Positions 38,335 to 51,215 of a DNA stretch of 64,000 nucleotides are shown piece after piece. Source of the DNA: Dasyornis broadbenti. Taxonomy: Eukaryota; Chordata; Aves; Passeriformes; Dasyornithidae. Under the pieces are notes generated by a model. That model made no database searches, had not been told where the DNA came from, and saw nothing but the letters and a program-made list of their open reading frames with translations. The DNA is taken from NCBI GenBank assembly GCA_013397935.1, contig VZRN01004244.1:310001-374000 (forward strand). Direction: 5' to 3'. The translations under genes were made by a program, and so were the position numbers. Position 1 is the stretch's first letter, and the number at the start of each line of letters is the position of its first letter.

Positions 38335-41300
38335 GTTTAAGAGCCTTTTGGACTCTTAAGTCGCAGTGTTGTGAACTAGCTGGCATTGAATAACTCTGCT
38401 AAAGGTCATGAGGTCATTTTGCCTTGATGCCATGACCACAAGCAAGGTGTTACTACGCAAAAATCATTGTTTCAAGCCTTCTCTTACAGAGATCCTGAGC
38501 TCACTCTTCACTAAGTGCTAAGAATTAAATTATAAATCTGCATTAATTTACCACACAGCTAGGTAAAAAAAAAAAATCTCAGAAATTGTCTGTTCAGATA
38601 TATGCAAATTAACAAACTCATTTGCTCTAGTCTACTGAGTGCCTAATTCACTAGTGAGATTCTGGCTGAGAACAATTTGAGCCAGCAACAAATACCTCTC
38701 AGCATTCTGGGTTTATTTCCATGAGACACCTATTTGTCTCATCTAAATTGTGGAAAGAGAAAAACAACACCCTCCAATATCCAGTCCCCCTCCTTTTTTT
38801 CCCAGGAATATAAATAAACACAGACAAAAAAAAAAGGCAAAAACAAAAAACCACCATCTTTTCCTCAAACCTCAGCAGACAGAAGGAATTAAATAGCCCA
38901 AGGGTACCACGTTCTGTCTTTTTTTAACATTATGAAAAAAATTTAGGCCTTGATTTCCAAGGGGTTTGTTAATATGAGCTATATTAATTCATGTAAGTTT
39001 AATCACAAAATGTAATTTAATCTTACTTATTGTACCAGCATATTAGCATTTCATTTTCTGAGCCTTTATTTCAGATGGTTTTATGTAACCATCTAGAAAA
39101 AACAGTACCTCCTAACATTTTTCTAAAACTTTTCATTCAAAATAACATCACATTTTCTTAGTCCCTGCTGATGTCTCCCCTCTCATTTTTCTCTGTACTT
39201 ATTTACTGAGCCAGGCCTTACCGAGTAGACTAAATATCTGTCACCCTTTAAATCTCTTTTCTTTTTTCAAAGTTCCAGAGGGTTGTAAGCTAAAGAATAT
39301 AAGTCTCTTGTGGCAGTGCCAGACAGCCTCATGTATTTCCCTGTAGACATTACTAGAGCGCAAAACACATCACATACATTACAAACAAACAAACAAAAAA
39401 GAGAATTTTGATCTATTACTCAACCACATTATGTAAACTTTTCCTACCCTCTACCCAGAAAATGTTTTGCCTCTCCTCTCAAAATAAAGCAGCTGTTCAC
39501 TGCTGGCATTGGAAATCCATTTTGAGAGCGAAACTGCCATAAAATAACGTGGGATTGTCATGGCGAGTTCCTTTCTTCCTGGCTTGCTTTCTCAGCTCTG
39601 CTTTGGGAAGGCAGAGCTCTTCCCTTGCACTTCCCTCCCCATGGCTCCTCACCAGCCTGCCAAGAGCAGCACCTTCCCTGCTTACGTGACTGTCAACCCC
39701 ATGCAAAAGTGAAGATGGTCCAGTTTCCCTCCTCCTTCACCACTTTGATTATTTCCCATTACCTTGCGTCTTTTACATCTCTGCAGGTCCTGGATATAGT
39801 CATATACATGAACAAAAGCATCTTGGTACAGCCTAAAATCTCTTTAAACCATAATTTGTGACTGCGTATTAGAAGCCATAGAAAAGATACCGAATTCGAC
39901 CATCAGCCAGGAAAGGCCTTATTGATTATCTGCATTTACCTTGCAAGGAAAGCCACCTTTGTATTTCTTATGATTCCTTAAGCATAAAATCCCTATGATG
40001 GGGGTCTCAGGCTAAATTTCTGCCTTCAATTACTGTGAGAAAGCCACAGTTCCAGACAGCCACAGATTCTCACAGATTTCAGAAGTCACCAGCATCACAA
40101 TCTTGCTGGATGCGATCTATCACGATCTACAACTGAACACGTACCGGTATTACACAGTACTTGTATAAGGCACCTGGTACTCTGCTGAAGTCTGATTTCT
40201 AGCTATCAATGCACTATTGAAATTCCCTACACTAGATAGTCTGGCAATTTCTGAAACCTGAAGACATTAAGGTGCAAGATTTCTTGGTGGAGCACATCTG
40301 TCTTCACAGCTTGAGAGCTCACCATCCATATCAAACCAAGAGATCTTTTACCCTCTGTGCAGTGAATGTGCAAAGGTGTGGGTTTCTGGCAGAGATGGAT
40401 AATGAAAGCTCTTCTCTGCCTCTGCTACTTTTCCACATTAAACACCGAGTGACTTCTACAAATCAGCAGTTTCCTAAGGAAATGTTATGTCAGTGCCCTG
40501 TTTTCAATACTCCCCTCTGCTGGGAAAAGCATAACAAAATGTGAGAATTTACAGAATGCGCTGTTGGGGGATTTATGAGTTTATTCCCCACTGAACTAAG
40601 ATCTTTCTCCAGTTGTGCTCAGCAGAGATCGATAAAATAGAATATCCATTTAGCTTAATCAAGTTCTAACAAATATATTACATGAAAGGAACTAAATTAC
40701 ATATCTTCATAAAGCCAGATGAACTGATAACAAAAGTGAGTCAACAGCTGAATCGGGCTTCATGCAGAAAAAGTATCAGTTCAGTATATTTTCCAGCTGA
40801 GTGGATATCTTTTTCCTCATCTATGCATAATAGCGGTGCCATTAAAATGATGGATAAGACGACAAAACCTTTAATCTCCCGTACATCCAATCGGAGTTCG
40901 CACATGGCTTCGGACCATCAGCGCCCCGTGAGTCATCAATTAATGTTTCTACAGCTTTCTGAGCATTTTGTTGATTTAACAGTAATACCAGACAAGGGAG
41001 AACCATCACTGACTTTTTGTGTTGAACCTGGACAAATACTTATGCTTTTTGCTTCCATTTTCACTACCTCAAAAACCACAAAACTACATCTTCATTTGTG
41101 AAAGGCTCTCTCAGGGGTTAAGCAGATGGATAAAGAACATCTTTGTTGCAAATTCCATTTGGGTTTTGGTGGGCATACAGATAGCTAAGTTCAGAAAACA
41201 TCGGTCAGTCATATAGGTCAGCAGAGATATCAGGAAAGGAATGAAATAACACCAAGACAGTGTTTCCCAGGATAAATTGGAGGCAGCCTAATACCCCCAA

Positions 41301-42552
41301 TATCCTAACTGCTCTGATCTAAAGCTAAAATCAAATCATACTTCCAGAATATAGAGAGGAATAATCCTTTGCTGTGTATTGCTCTGTTCATTGCATTTCT
41401 CACTAATAGTGGACCAAGCACTGACAGTATTAGAAATTACATACTTTCTGTAGACAAAATCCCATAATCTTCCAAGAAATTTTAGGGGAAAGAAGAGTGC
41501 AGTTAAAGTTGTTCAAAGGTCCTTTTATGGACAAAGGCCAATTTTGAATTTGCAGAAAAGGTTTCCACTTTACTAGAGAAACAAAGAACAAAACCTCTGC
41601 CCAGCAAATTGTCAAGTCACTTCCAACTTGCCTCTTGAACCACTGCTGTAAAAGCCTGTTACAGTAGAGAATGCTGAGCTTACAGCTCCTACAGAAAAGA
41701 AGGCCCAGAACATTCCAAATGGAAAAAATGTAACAAGTACAGATAGACTCTCTCTGTAGAGGTTGTCAAGTGATTGCCGGTGCACTCAGCCGTGGAGTCT
41801 CAGAGCCATTCTGGTAGAGTGCTCTAACCAAAGCTCAAATTTTAATCCCATTTCTTTAATGCACGTTGCAGCCTAACTGCTCTTTCCGATATGGGACTCT
41901 GTAACAAGGTGCCTTAAAGCCTAAACTGATTCCAAGTCTTCCAGTAGAGCTCTAGTGTGCTTAAATCCACAAGGGCTACAAGATAGACTGTGCAAGTACG
42001 GGTTTTGTGAAAGTTTCTCCAGCGTTGCAATTAACAACAAGATTGTCAGTAATTTCAGGTAACTGATACAGGCCCCTGCACCCCCTTTCTGAGTCACTGG
42101 CCCAAGACACTCTGGCAGGCAGCCCCTTTCTGCCTCTTGCTTGCCAGGGCCACAGGACTGCCAAGAATGTATCAGCCACTGTATTGGAAAAGATCCTTTG
42201 AAAATTTTGGTTTCCCACCACCAGGAACAGAAAGGACCTTCAAAACATCTACCGAGAGATATCAGGGCAGTCCCAGGCTGCAGAGCCTTGTTAGGGAAAC
42301 AAATCTGTTGAAGTGATCATATCATACAGCAAAAGCCCACTGCTCCAGGGAGCAGGTTTTGTACTGCAACACCAAATTTTATAGAGCAGAACACTGCAGC
42401 TGGAGGGCAATGACTGTCAGAAGAGACAATGGACTTTTAGTCCAGCAGAGAAAAATTGGCCTCCACAACACAGTCATATCCCTGTCCTTTCTAACTACTT
42501 ATTGAAGACTGAAAACAGACTGTATGTTCAAAACAGTGGCTACAAAGCGGGG

Positions 42553-42567
42553 AAAAAAAAAAAAAAA
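42553..42567. repeat. Poly(A) run of 15
   Basis: An uninterrupted run of 15 A follows GCGGGG. No retrocopy was recognised upstream of it. Confidence 0.85.
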
Positions 42568-45500
42568 TCACTGGCTTTGATGTGGTCAAGTATAAACTTG
42601 ACTGTATTACATCAATCTGCTGCAATGACAACTTTAAGTGTTACCAATACTATGAAAAACACCCTAAAGCCAAACCAGCCAATGCTGAAAGACATTTATA
42701 CAAGTATCACATTTATCAGTTTAATGTTCTCGTTTTAAAAATAATACATCCCTTGCCTCAGGATGCTTCGAAAGCTTTGTGCTACTGACTATTTGATCTT
42801 TCCCTCGCTGTTACTGGGAAGGCTGAGTTGACCAACTTGAGGAACAGAGTTCAAAACCCAAACTGCTCAATTGTCAGGCCTTCAAAACTAAATTTTTCCT
42901 GAGCAAGCAACCTGTGCAGAAAGAAGGGAATGCATCTGGAGAGGAACAGTGGCAGCATTTAGCACGCGTGGACAAACATAAATGTGGCTGTTCCCACCAG
43001 TGGTTAGAAAGAGAATTGATTCTGTTCATTTATACCTGGTATGGTTGTTATAGGCCAGCCCATTCAATGCTGGGCGAGTTCAGTGTCCTGCACCAAGAGC
43101 TCTGAGCACCCTGAAATGTATAAACAAGAAGAAAAAGACAGACCTACTTCTGTTGATGTCAGACTCTTGCTGTCCGTCAGTTCGGCATTGCTACAGGCAA
43201 GCACAACCCGGAGCGCTCTCCTCATCTGCTGTATCCAAGGAATTGGCAGAAGTCTGCTTAAAACAAAACTCCTTGAGCACACAGGCGTACAAACCACGGC
43301 ACCTATTTACTAGAAAGGTCTTGTTCACCTCCACACACACATATACCCCATGCAAATGAATAAAGTAGGAGGGGATCAGGGAGAAACAGATGCATGTTCC
43401 AAGCTTTGCTTCCTTCTCAGTGATTTTTTTTTTTCCCCCAAAAAAGATTTAGGTGAGTCTTCAATTAAACAGGTTGAGAAACACTGCCCTGTCTTCTCCC
43501 CTCCCCAAGGCAGGGCCAGCCACATCTGCAATGCTCCTGACAGATTGTTCTCCACTGAATGGCTTCAGCTCATCTCAGCACTCATGAAGGTCAGTCCCAA
43601 GAGGTCAATTAATTATCAGCCTTCTAAGTAATGCAGCACTTTCTTGTGTAGAGAAAGTCTTACAGGAATATTTTGCAGTTTTAACCTGTGACTCAGCAGG
43701 CAGCCATGGGGAAGACAAACTAACCTGCTAGCCAAGGAAGTAAGGGGGGGAAATAAAACCTGGCACCTGGGTCAGGGATGGGCAAATTAATCCAGTAACT
43801 GGCCGCCAGCAGAGACAGTCATGAAATCCATTAGAAACAAGGCTTTCTACTGGCTCCCAGAAAAAGCAGCTGGGAACATCGTGACCTACACATTGCATCT
43901 GGTTTAAAACCTACCCATGGACCTGTGCACGAACTTGCTTGTTATCTTCTAAATGCCATTGGTAGTCACGGTCTCCATAGTGCCATGTAACAGTGAGCTC
44001 TGTAACTTAATCCTGTCATGACATGTTTTTCCTTTCATTTTGTTTCTAATCTTCCTACCTGGCAAGGTTGATGGGGCCCCCTGGCTCTTCTACTACAAAA
44101 ATAGTAAGTAATGGTGACTCCTCTTCTCTTGATCATTCATCAGTTCATAGTCTCCTCTCACCCCTCCTTTCCAGTCTTCCCTTATTTTCAGTCTCTAAGC
44201 AGCATCTACAGCTTATAGGTCACCATAACATCAACGCTCTACCTGCAGATGGACTGAAGCAAAGTGTGACAAGTGGTCTTTTGTTTAAATGCAGTGTTAA
44301 CTCAAGCCGCGTGTGCTGTGAGGGCTGTTTCAATCCTCATCTGCAACACAAGAGCCTGATAAAACAGATTAGAAAAACAGCGAGAGGCTCCAAATAAATA
44401 TAGATGATGATACATCAGCCTGGAGTGAAGGTGACACAGTAGGTGCTGGCAAGACAAAACAACATAAAGAGGTTAAATAATTAGGCAATCATTTTGACTG
44501 GGTTTTGTTTCCTCTAGCCAGGGGATGCCTTTGACAGATCACAATGTATTTTTAGTCACTGTAAGTGGCATTAAGAGGTGGTTACTCTGTTATGCCCCTA
44601 AGGTGAACAGATGCTTTATACCCAGCTCTATGGGAGCATCACTGTGGATGCTCCTCATGAAACAGCAAGTCAGTTTACCTGCAGATAACAACACCTATAA
44701 AATGTTTTAACATCTAAACATAAAGCAGGAAGGAAAAGGGGAAGGGGTGTAGGAAAAAACTAAAAAACCCAAAAACTAAACTAAATCACCCCAGCCTCAT
44801 TCTTCCCTTCATAGGTCATGTCAGCTATGTCTGTGTCATTGCTAAGGAAAATTCTGGCTGTGTGACTAAGGAACACCTTAAGAGAAACTGATGTGAGCCC
44901 CACATCTGGCACTGCCCATGCTGCAAGCACAGCTGCAGAAATGTGAATATGATACAAGTGCAAGCAATGACAAAACACTGCCTTACTGAATTCGTTAAAA
45001 GAAGGGGATGGCCACGGTGTAAAGTCAGTTCTCTTGCTAAGCTGCCACTGCTGAAACACGTCAAAGATGAATGGGCCTTTTATTTTTCCTTATTTTATCA
45101 TTGATATCCACTCTGTGGTGCCAGCACAGCCAGGATCTATAAACGCTTAATTTCCTCCAACCATCCATCAGAAGATTGTTTTCTGAAAGTAAACTTAAAA
45201 TGGCAGAAGGGTGAGCAGAGATAAATAGGTAAAGTAGTTAATAAATCTTTAGAGGCATCCACAGAGTAATTTCCCTGATTTAATATTTCTGCATACCAAC
45301 TCCAAGCAATCAATATGAAAGAACAGAACATATGATAAATACTTGGCAGCTGATACAGAGCAAGATTTCTAATAACATTTTCTCTGGATTTCAGAGGTAA
45401 CTACTGTGCCTTTTAGGCCTCATTATATGTAGCCTGGAGCCTCTTACTGTTGCCAGTGGCTTGGAGACCAGGAAGGGTAAGAGCAAAGCACATTTACTGC

Positions 45501-47453
45501 AAAGTGTGTGGAAATAATCACCTACACAGGTTGGCTTTTATCTGTTTTTCCTTCCTTCAGGTTCCCTCACTGTCATGACACACTTCAGAGATGCTTGTAA
45601 AAGAATAACCAAGACTTGGATCTTTTGCTCTACCATCCTGCTACCAACTGAAATTAAGGCTAGAAGTAGACAAAAAGTTAAAGCTATCCGATTATTCTGT
45701 AGATGAAATTGTATATGCATATGCTCTAGATCCAGGAGGATTTACGAGCCCCTTTCCCAGAGATACCAGTGGAAGATTACTTTGGCCATTTTTACTTGTG
45801 GTATCAGACCAGATTAGTTGGTGTCTTACAACATCCTTCCCCTTTGCTGCTCTAAGAGTTTGTCATGACATCCTACAAATGCCACCTGTTACTGCAACTG
45901 TTTGAAACTAAAAAAAAAAATTCTAAACATCTTACTGTCCTTTCCACTCCACGAGTTTTTCCCCTGCCGATTACACTGTTACTTGCTAAAATATCAGATC
46001 CTCCACAGCCTTCCAATTTCTTTGGACAGTGCAGGGCAGTTATGCTGGTGTTTCAATGATGTAACACCCCAGGCATACTAAAACATGGCAGTAATTCAGA
46101 CACTTCAGGTTAGTATCTCTGTAAATCAAATACTGCACAGCAAAATCTGTTCTGCTAAACTCCCCAATTGTAAATGCATGAGTTGAACAAAAAAAAAAAT
46201 TTCACATTTCTCATAACTGTGACTGGGGAGGAAGAGTGGACACTGTCTATGCTCAGACTACAGAAGGTAAATGCTTAACATTAATAAAAGTGTCATGTGC
46301 ATGAACACAGCTTCTATTTCCAATAAAGTACTTGGTTCTCTATTCTCTCATTTCATAGTGAACAGAAGATTACATTAAAAGATTTTGAAAACATCAAAAA
46401 TTCAATTGTCTGACTCATGCTTTAGGTCAAGGAAACCAGAAAAAGCAATCTGAAAAATGTACCAAAAAATTTAAGGAAGTGATTTGAGAAAGAATGAGAG
46501 AATTTGAGCACTGCCGTGGCCTGCATGAGATTACTTGGAACAACAGCACCATCCCCTGCCCACATGGCAAACGGCACAGGCCTGGAGTAGAGAACACGCC
46601 TGCCCCATTGGGGAAATGGGAATTCAATTCACTACCTCCATCGACAACCAGAGGAACTGCAGCTGTAACTACAGGCATACGAGACAGAAACAAGGTTTTC
46701 CACGTAGCTTTTTGCTGACTGTAGCAACACTTCTCGAAGGCACAGCTAGAAAAAGCCTTGTGTGGTTTGCGTGCAGCCACTCCATGAGGTTTCAGTGTTT
46801 TTGCAGATGCTTTGTTGAACAGGGACAAAATAACTATGATAAAAGCTTCATTGAGACAAAGAGATGAAACCTTTTCATTTTGAAGTCAGAAATGCAATGT
46901 CAGGATGAACTACAGATACCAGACAGGTGAGTTACCTACCAAGTGCTGTTTAATCACATTCCATGAATCTATTCCAGGCAGGCTATCAAGTGGCATTTCC
47001 AGAGGACACCAAAAATACCCACACAACACAAAAGCTGTCACCCACCACTCCTCACTGTAATGACTTATCAGTTCTCTGACTTCTTAGATGTATTGTGCAC
47101 TAAATCAAAAAGAAAAGTTATTGCTTGGGCTTCTCATGCATAACATCACCTTGTTCATAAATTACTGCTTTCAGCATATATTTGAGTAATTGGATGCCCA
47201 CAGCAATTCCAGCTGTCAGGCAGCTCAAGTGGGATAAAGAAACAATATGAATAGCACTTACCATGAATCTAAATCAAGAAAAATCATCTTTTCATACGCA
47301 TCAGTAACAAAATTGAGGGAAATCAAGAAAAGAAGCTAATAATTTTTTCCCCATACACTGTGTTCAAGACTGCAAAGATAAACACATTGTGATGAAAGCA
47401 AATGAAGAGTATCATTTCTAGTAGTAAAATAGGAATGCCTAAAATACTTTCCT

Positions 47454-47524
47454 GGGGGGGGGGGGNNNNNNNNNNNNNNNNNNNNNNNNNNNNNNNNNNN
47501 NNNNNNNNNNNNNNNNNNNNNNNN
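47454..47524. other. Assembly gap preceded by a G12 run
   Basis: Twelve consecutive G (47,454-47,465) lead directly into 59 undetermined bases (47,466-47,524). The G run probably continues into the gap and caused the sequence drop-out. Any open frame crossing here is an artefact of the Ns. Confidence 0.97.
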
Positions 47525-49521
47525 TGGAGCAAGAGAAACAAAGCAGGAAAGGCAATAGCTCTCCAGGGAAAACCAACAACATTCGACCTATTGAAGTTTG
47601 CTTTAAAACAGCGTCTTCATAGATGAAGAGGGCTGATTTTAGTGCCCCTGCTCAAATCTGCCCTTGATCTTGCAAAGGGATTGATAGGATTTCTCAACAC
47701 TTCGGAATTGTGACAAAATGAACAGAACACAAATTTTCATGACTCAAAATCAGAAGATGGAGAGAAAAACCCAAACACACCAATGATTAACTACTGCCAC
47801 AGAGGGAATAATTAATTCATTAGCAGCTATAATTCAAAGATCTCTTAGGAATGCACTGTACAGAAGATTCCAAATTTTGTATTCCTCAAGGAATGTTACA
47901 CAGTAAATACTAGGAATACTGCAATTCAATTAACTTCTTTACATTTTAATTAGACTTCTTTGAGAAAGAAAGGTTCTCACATTTGGTTTTCTCTGTTTAA
48001 TTACTTCAAAAGGGAAATTCAAATGAAATTCTGCCCATTTGCAACTTAAAACTTTCTGTGGATGACTGATACTGTACTGACCCCTAACACAACTCCTGGT
48101 CAGAGTCACTACTTACAAATTCTGTCAATAATTTAGATAATTCCATTTAAATCATAAGCATCAGGTTTGTGACAAGCCTCTGCTGGAATAGCTTCACATG
48201 TGAACCAAAAATCTACCAAAGAATTGAAAACAAATCATGAAGATCAGAAGTTCCTTTCCTAAGAATTCTAAAAAAATTCAAGGAAACTGAAAAATTAAAT
48301 ATAGCATCTAATCTCTAAAGCAGTAGAAAGCAGTGCCTTAAAGATTTTTGAGCATGATTTTGCCTTGGCAAATATGAAATCACTTTTAAAAATACTAAAA
48401 AGAAATGAACAAGTTAAAAAAACAAAACCACCAAAAAAACCCCAAAACCTCCTGTTATCCCAAGGTACTGCTAAGCCAGTGGTCATGTCAAGCTTGCAGT
48501 GTGTGCAGCTGGCCATGTCATGCCAGGATGAGTAGCTGTAAATTAACAATCCTTGCTAACACATTTGTAAAGGCTCCACAAAAAGCAAAACTGACAAATA
48601 CTGACAATTCATTTCAGGCAAGAGAAGAAAACAAAATCTGAACACAATGTAATTTTTTCTTCTGCATATTTTCCACTGAAAACGAAGCACTTAGTAACTA
48701 GAGATCATGACTAATTCAGAATTACAATGTAAAAATTTAAAACTCCATATTTATTCAATATCAAAATTTTAAAGCTCTTAATAACCTGTGAAGAATCAGT
48801 TTCAGGAGGACTATTAAAATGTGCAGTTTCTGCAGCTGATGTATGTGACTGACTGATAAGCTGAGTTCAGACGCATGGTGTGTTCAGACCTTACAATGCA
48901 TGAAAGGGAAGCCTCTTTATTCTCCTTCACACACGTCCATTTAATTTTCAGAGCCAGTCATAAATGCTGAACCAAAGCAGAGGATTTAGGGCAGCCCATA
49001 AAACAGGCTGGTGCTTCTCTTACTCTATGCTCTGCTCTCTGCTAACCTGAGGGGAGGGATGCTGCAACCATCCTCTTTTCTCCCAAGATCTGTGAAGAAC
49101 AGATCCCTGACTTTGCATCTCTTCTTCACCTGCTTTCCATCCCAGACATCCTTGACTGGTCCTAGGGTGCAGCATGTCTGCTCTCCTTTGGCACTGCACA
49201 GCAGCTCTCCTTCCTTCCCTGCCCCAGCTTTAGAGGAGAAGAAAAAGCCAAAGCAGCACAAAATGAAAATGCAATGCTCAGCAAGCACCAATACTTTGGT
49301 TTTCCAACTACACTGAACAGCAGGATCACCACAACACCCATAACCTAGGCTACACATGAAGACCGAGAGCTGCAAAACATCATAGATACTTACAAACCTC
49401 AATAATGGGAGGAAATATATACCAACAGTCTGAGGCACTGGAACCATATCAAAGGGAAAATAGATGATGACCCACTGAATCAGATTAAAAACCACATACT
49501 ACTGTGAGGAGAGGGAAAAAA

Positions 49522-49527
49522 TTTATT
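49522..49527 (-). terminator. ANXA5: Distal polyadenylation signal AATAAA
   Basis: TTTATT on the plus strand is AATAAA on the gene strand, about 440 bases after the stop codon. A G/T-rich stretch follows within 30-40 bases. This is the better of the two candidates. Confidence 0.6.
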
Positions 49528-49597
49528 GGTCCTTTAGATTTCCAATGATTGCTTGTAATACGTTCAGCAAATTCATTCAAATATTACATACAAAGGG

Positions 49598-49603
49598 TTT
49601 ATT
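49598..49603 (-). terminator. ANXA5: Proximal polyadenylation signal AATAAA
   Basis: A second AATAAA on the gene strand, about 365 bases after the stop. It could give a slightly shorter 3' UTR. Which signal is used cannot be told from sequence. Confidence 0.45.
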
Positions 49604-49966
49604 TGTTTGCCATGTTAGAACAAGCTTAACATTCAGTGGAAACGTAAGGAATAAAAGCAATAAAAGGATAATCTTCAAATTCCTAGTGAAATACATGATT
49701 ATTTTTTCAGCAAAACACCTGTAAAGAACTGGGTTCTGTGCTCAGTATCCACCTTCCATGAAGGTGACTCTCGCAGATTACTGAAGGCACTTGAAATTCC
49801 TGGTAGTTGCAATGTCGGGAAGAGGAGGGATAACAACGCGCTCATTTTTAATAAGTGCTATCCTAGTATAAATTGAAGCAGCCACAAAGCATTAAAATAT
49901 AAAACCTTAGGCAGACATGCTGATGAAGGGCTGCAAAGCTGGAGTACAACAAATGCTGTGTCCCCG

Positions 49967-50029
49967 TCAGTCATCGTCTCCGCCGCAGAGGAGCAGCAGC
50001 GCTTTCCTGTAGTCCCCAGACGTATCTTT
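49967..50029 (-). CDS. ANXA5: Annexin A5, last coding exon (residues 302-321)
   Basis: After the acceptor AACAG, the exon reads KDTSGDYRKALLLLCGGDDD and then TGA. It holds the end of repeat 4: Asp303, the acidic partner of the repeat-4 calcium loop, the DTSGDY signature, and Cys316, the conserved cysteine near the C-terminus. The exon starts in phase 0. It ends with three acidic residues, as expected for the family. Transcription continues into the 3' UTR. Confidence 0.96.
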   Translation of the reverse strand, partial: KDTSGDYRKALLLLCGGDDD

Positions 50030-51092
50030 CTGTTAATACAACACAGCAGCACCATGAGTCACGACAGCAGCTGCCAAGGAGGGCCCCAGCACGTTACACA
50101 TTGATCCCACCCACAGGAAATCCACATGGATGACTCTCCACTCAGGAATGACTCAAAGAAATTCTCTGCCTCTTATATGAGAGCTATATTTGCCCAGACA
50201 GACTGCCAGAGACAAAAACCCTGCCAAAGCTTTACTAGAAAACAGAGCTACCCATTGCACATTTGAGTGCATTTGTCTGCAGGGGGAAAGTCCAAAGGAG
50301 AAGCCCAAAGCAACACCAAAAGCAACACCCTATAAATGAGCAAAGTGCACCTGCCACTGCCCAGAAAGGCACCAGCCCTGCTCCAAAATCAATGGGAAGC
50401 TCTGATACAAAACCCATAGATCAGCTATATGGGCCTGAGTGGCAGTGCCAAAAAGCAACTCCACCCAGCCGAGCTAGGGGACCATAATGTCAGGAATGAC
50501 TACAAAAAAACATAAAAAGCGGCATTTAAAGATAAAACAAGGGGAAAAAAAAAAGCCTTTCAGCTTAACTTTGCAGCAACAGCTGGCTCTGGATTCCTTG
50601 CTGGCTCTTTCCCTTCCTGCTCCTTCTCATCCACTCAAAGGAAATTATGACTCAGACTGGTTCCACAATGAAATCCTTTCCACTTCGAAGTGGTGCAAAG
50701 GGTTCCACACCACAATCCAAGATCTAAACTTCAACCTCACGAGAATTCAGACTCCCAATCCCAATGTTATTTCTCTGGAGCCAGCACCCTCTCTGAGGCA
50801 CTGGACAATAAGGAACCCAGAGAAGAAAAAGGAAATGATGCAATAGCTAAAAATGGTGTATGAGTAATTGTAATTTCAGAAAAACACATCTTCTCCAGTG
50901 AACACAGCAAGGAAACCTCTAGCTTCCCTTAGGAAGTGTCCCCCACTTAAACAATGCAATGTCAAAACTGAAGACAAACCAACAGTCTCAGACCACAGTG
51001 TCACATCCACCCTCTCCCAAAAAAATAAGCAGCGGAAACAGAGACAATCTCAATCATCGCTGCGTTCCCTGAAAAGAGAACAGTAATGTTAC

Positions 51093-51215
51093 CTGAATCA
51101 TTTGATACAATGATTTAGCAAAATTCTTTCGGAATTCTCGTCTAATATCCAACAGATCAACTTCACTTCTTGAAACCATGACTCTGATCAGGGTGTCATC
51201 ATCAGTGCCAGCCCC
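51093..51215 (-). CDS. ANXA5: Annexin A5, coding exon (residues 261-301), repeat 4
   Basis: This 123-bp phase-0 exon (41 codons) has acceptor TTTAG and donor GTAAC. It begins GAGTDDDTLIRVMVSRSE, the repeat-4 type II calcium-binding loop with its following helix, and continues through REFRKNFAKSLYQMIQ. The calcium partner Asp303 is in the next exon. Residue 280 is Val where I recall Ile in chicken and human, a conservative change. Confidence 0.96.

Larger units (their letters stand above)
36853..49504. other. Intergenic sequence between old CR1 copy and ANXA5 3' end
   Basis: No gene was recognised. The stretch includes an AT-only tract at about 38,309-38,334 (TTAATTAATTATTAATTATT), an A15 run at 42,553-42,567 and the assembly gap at 47,466-47,524. 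A minus-strand frame of 156 codons at 49,025-49,495 lies just past the ANXA5 polyadenylation region and is probably a chance frame. Confidence 0.55.
49505..49966 (-). other. ANXA5: ANXA5 3' untranslated region
   Basis: Sequence after the TGA stop, running down to the more distal of two candidate polyadenylation signals. The 3' limit is an estimate: about 17 bases past the AATAAA at 49,522-49,527, where G/T-rich sequence (GTAGTATGTGG on the minus strand) follows as a possible downstream element. About 460 bases is a plausible length for this gene. Confidence 0.6.

Noticed and set aside
46427..46867. Frames of 133 (minus) and 110 (plus) codons facing each other
   Set aside because: They lie opposite each other with no recognisable motif and no flanking exon signals.
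47323..47626. Frames crossing the assembly gap
   Set aside because: They are open only because undetermined bases hide stops.
49025..49495. Minus-strand frame of 156 codons just downstream of the ANXA5 polyadenylation signals
   Set aside because: No family signature. A rough estimate ((61/64)^156 times about 6000 stop-bounded frames in the window) gives about three frames this long by chance. Adjacent frames are ordinary noncoding sequence.
1..49504. Exons of QRFPR or another gene neighbouring ANXA5 in human
   Set aside because: No translated segment resembles the transmembrane receptor sequence or the other neighbours that I recall from this chromosomal region.
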